This document shows positions 12,208 to 12,250 of a stretch of DNA of 12,250 bases, piece by piece (position 1 is the stretch's first letter; the number at the start of each line of letters is the position of its first letter). The notes under the pieces are model-generated. The model was not told the origin of the DNA. It searched no databases and was given only the letters and a program-made list of their open reading frames with translations. Source of the DNA: an uncultured Clostridia bacterium (lineage in GTDB: Bacteria > Bacillota > Clostridia > UMGS1883); the NCBI GenBank assembly GCA_947624455.1, contig CANQKL010000038.1:1-12250 (forward strand), given 5' to 3'. The position numbers were made by a program, and so were the translations under genes.

Positions 12208-12250
12208 TCATTTCACAGTTTTGATTTTATTGCCGTGTTTATCATTACAT
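12208..12250 (-). CDS. Possible 3' end of an unidentified gene
   Basis: Reading leftward from the edge, one frame is open to a TGA at 12208-12210 and would end in NDKHGNKIKTVK. The stop falls 4 bases before the strong leftward terminator, which is where a gene end is expected. A second frame (ending MINTAIKSKL) is also open, so the frame is not certain. Only about 13 codons are visible; no function can be proposed. Confidence 0.3.
   Translation of the reverse strand, partial: CNDKHGNKIKTVK

Overview
The window looks like a chromosomal segment of a Gram-positive, fairly GC-rich Clostridia-type bacterium (Oscillospiraceae-like is my best guess). The grounds are the gene order rpmG-secE-nusG-rplK-rplA-[L10 leader]-rplJ-rplL, a 72-residue single-span SecE, strong Shine-Dalgarno sites, near-consensus sigma-A promoters with 17-bp spacers, a 5S rRNA of Firmicutes type, and intergenic gaps crowded with GTAGGGG-type palindromic repeats.

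Layout. Bases 1-67 are the 3' end of a 5S rRNA on the + strand, followed by a strong terminator. Bases 112-624 form a convergent spacer full of palindromic repeats. Bases 625-6068 hold a minus-strand operon with its own promoter: a GH50-like (beta-agarase type) glycosidase, then a GH2 beta-galactosidase-type enzyme, then a lipoprotein with a copper-amine-oxidase-N-like (stalk) domain. Upstream of it, holA (DNA polymerase III delta) lies at 6146-7171 with its own terminator. A 413-bp gap (7172-7584) carries an inverted-repeat-bounded element with nested hairpins. Bases 7585-11109 hold the minus-strand ribosomal and transcription cluster rpmG, secE, nusG, rplK, rplA, rplJ, rplL. It has two strong promoters, one ahead of rpmG and one ahead of the L10 leader. 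Divergent from it is a DUF805 membrane protein (11445-11918, +) whose stop codon lies inside a 14-bp tandem repeat, followed by a terminator. The last 220 bases hold more repeats, including a second copy of a 28-bp motif from the rplL-holA gap, and a minus-strand terminator for a gene beyond the right edge.

How it works together. The ribosomal cluster makes L33, SecE, NusG, L11, L1, L10 and L7/L12. L10 and L12 probably repress their own synthesis through the leader RNA. The glycosidase operon has two enzymes without signal peptides, so it would act inside the cell on imported galactose-containing oligosaccharides; no transporter or regulator is in view. I see no defence system, CRISPR array, phage or complete IS. 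The most unusual points are the agarase-like operon, the absence of rpoB directly after rplL, and the structured repeats.
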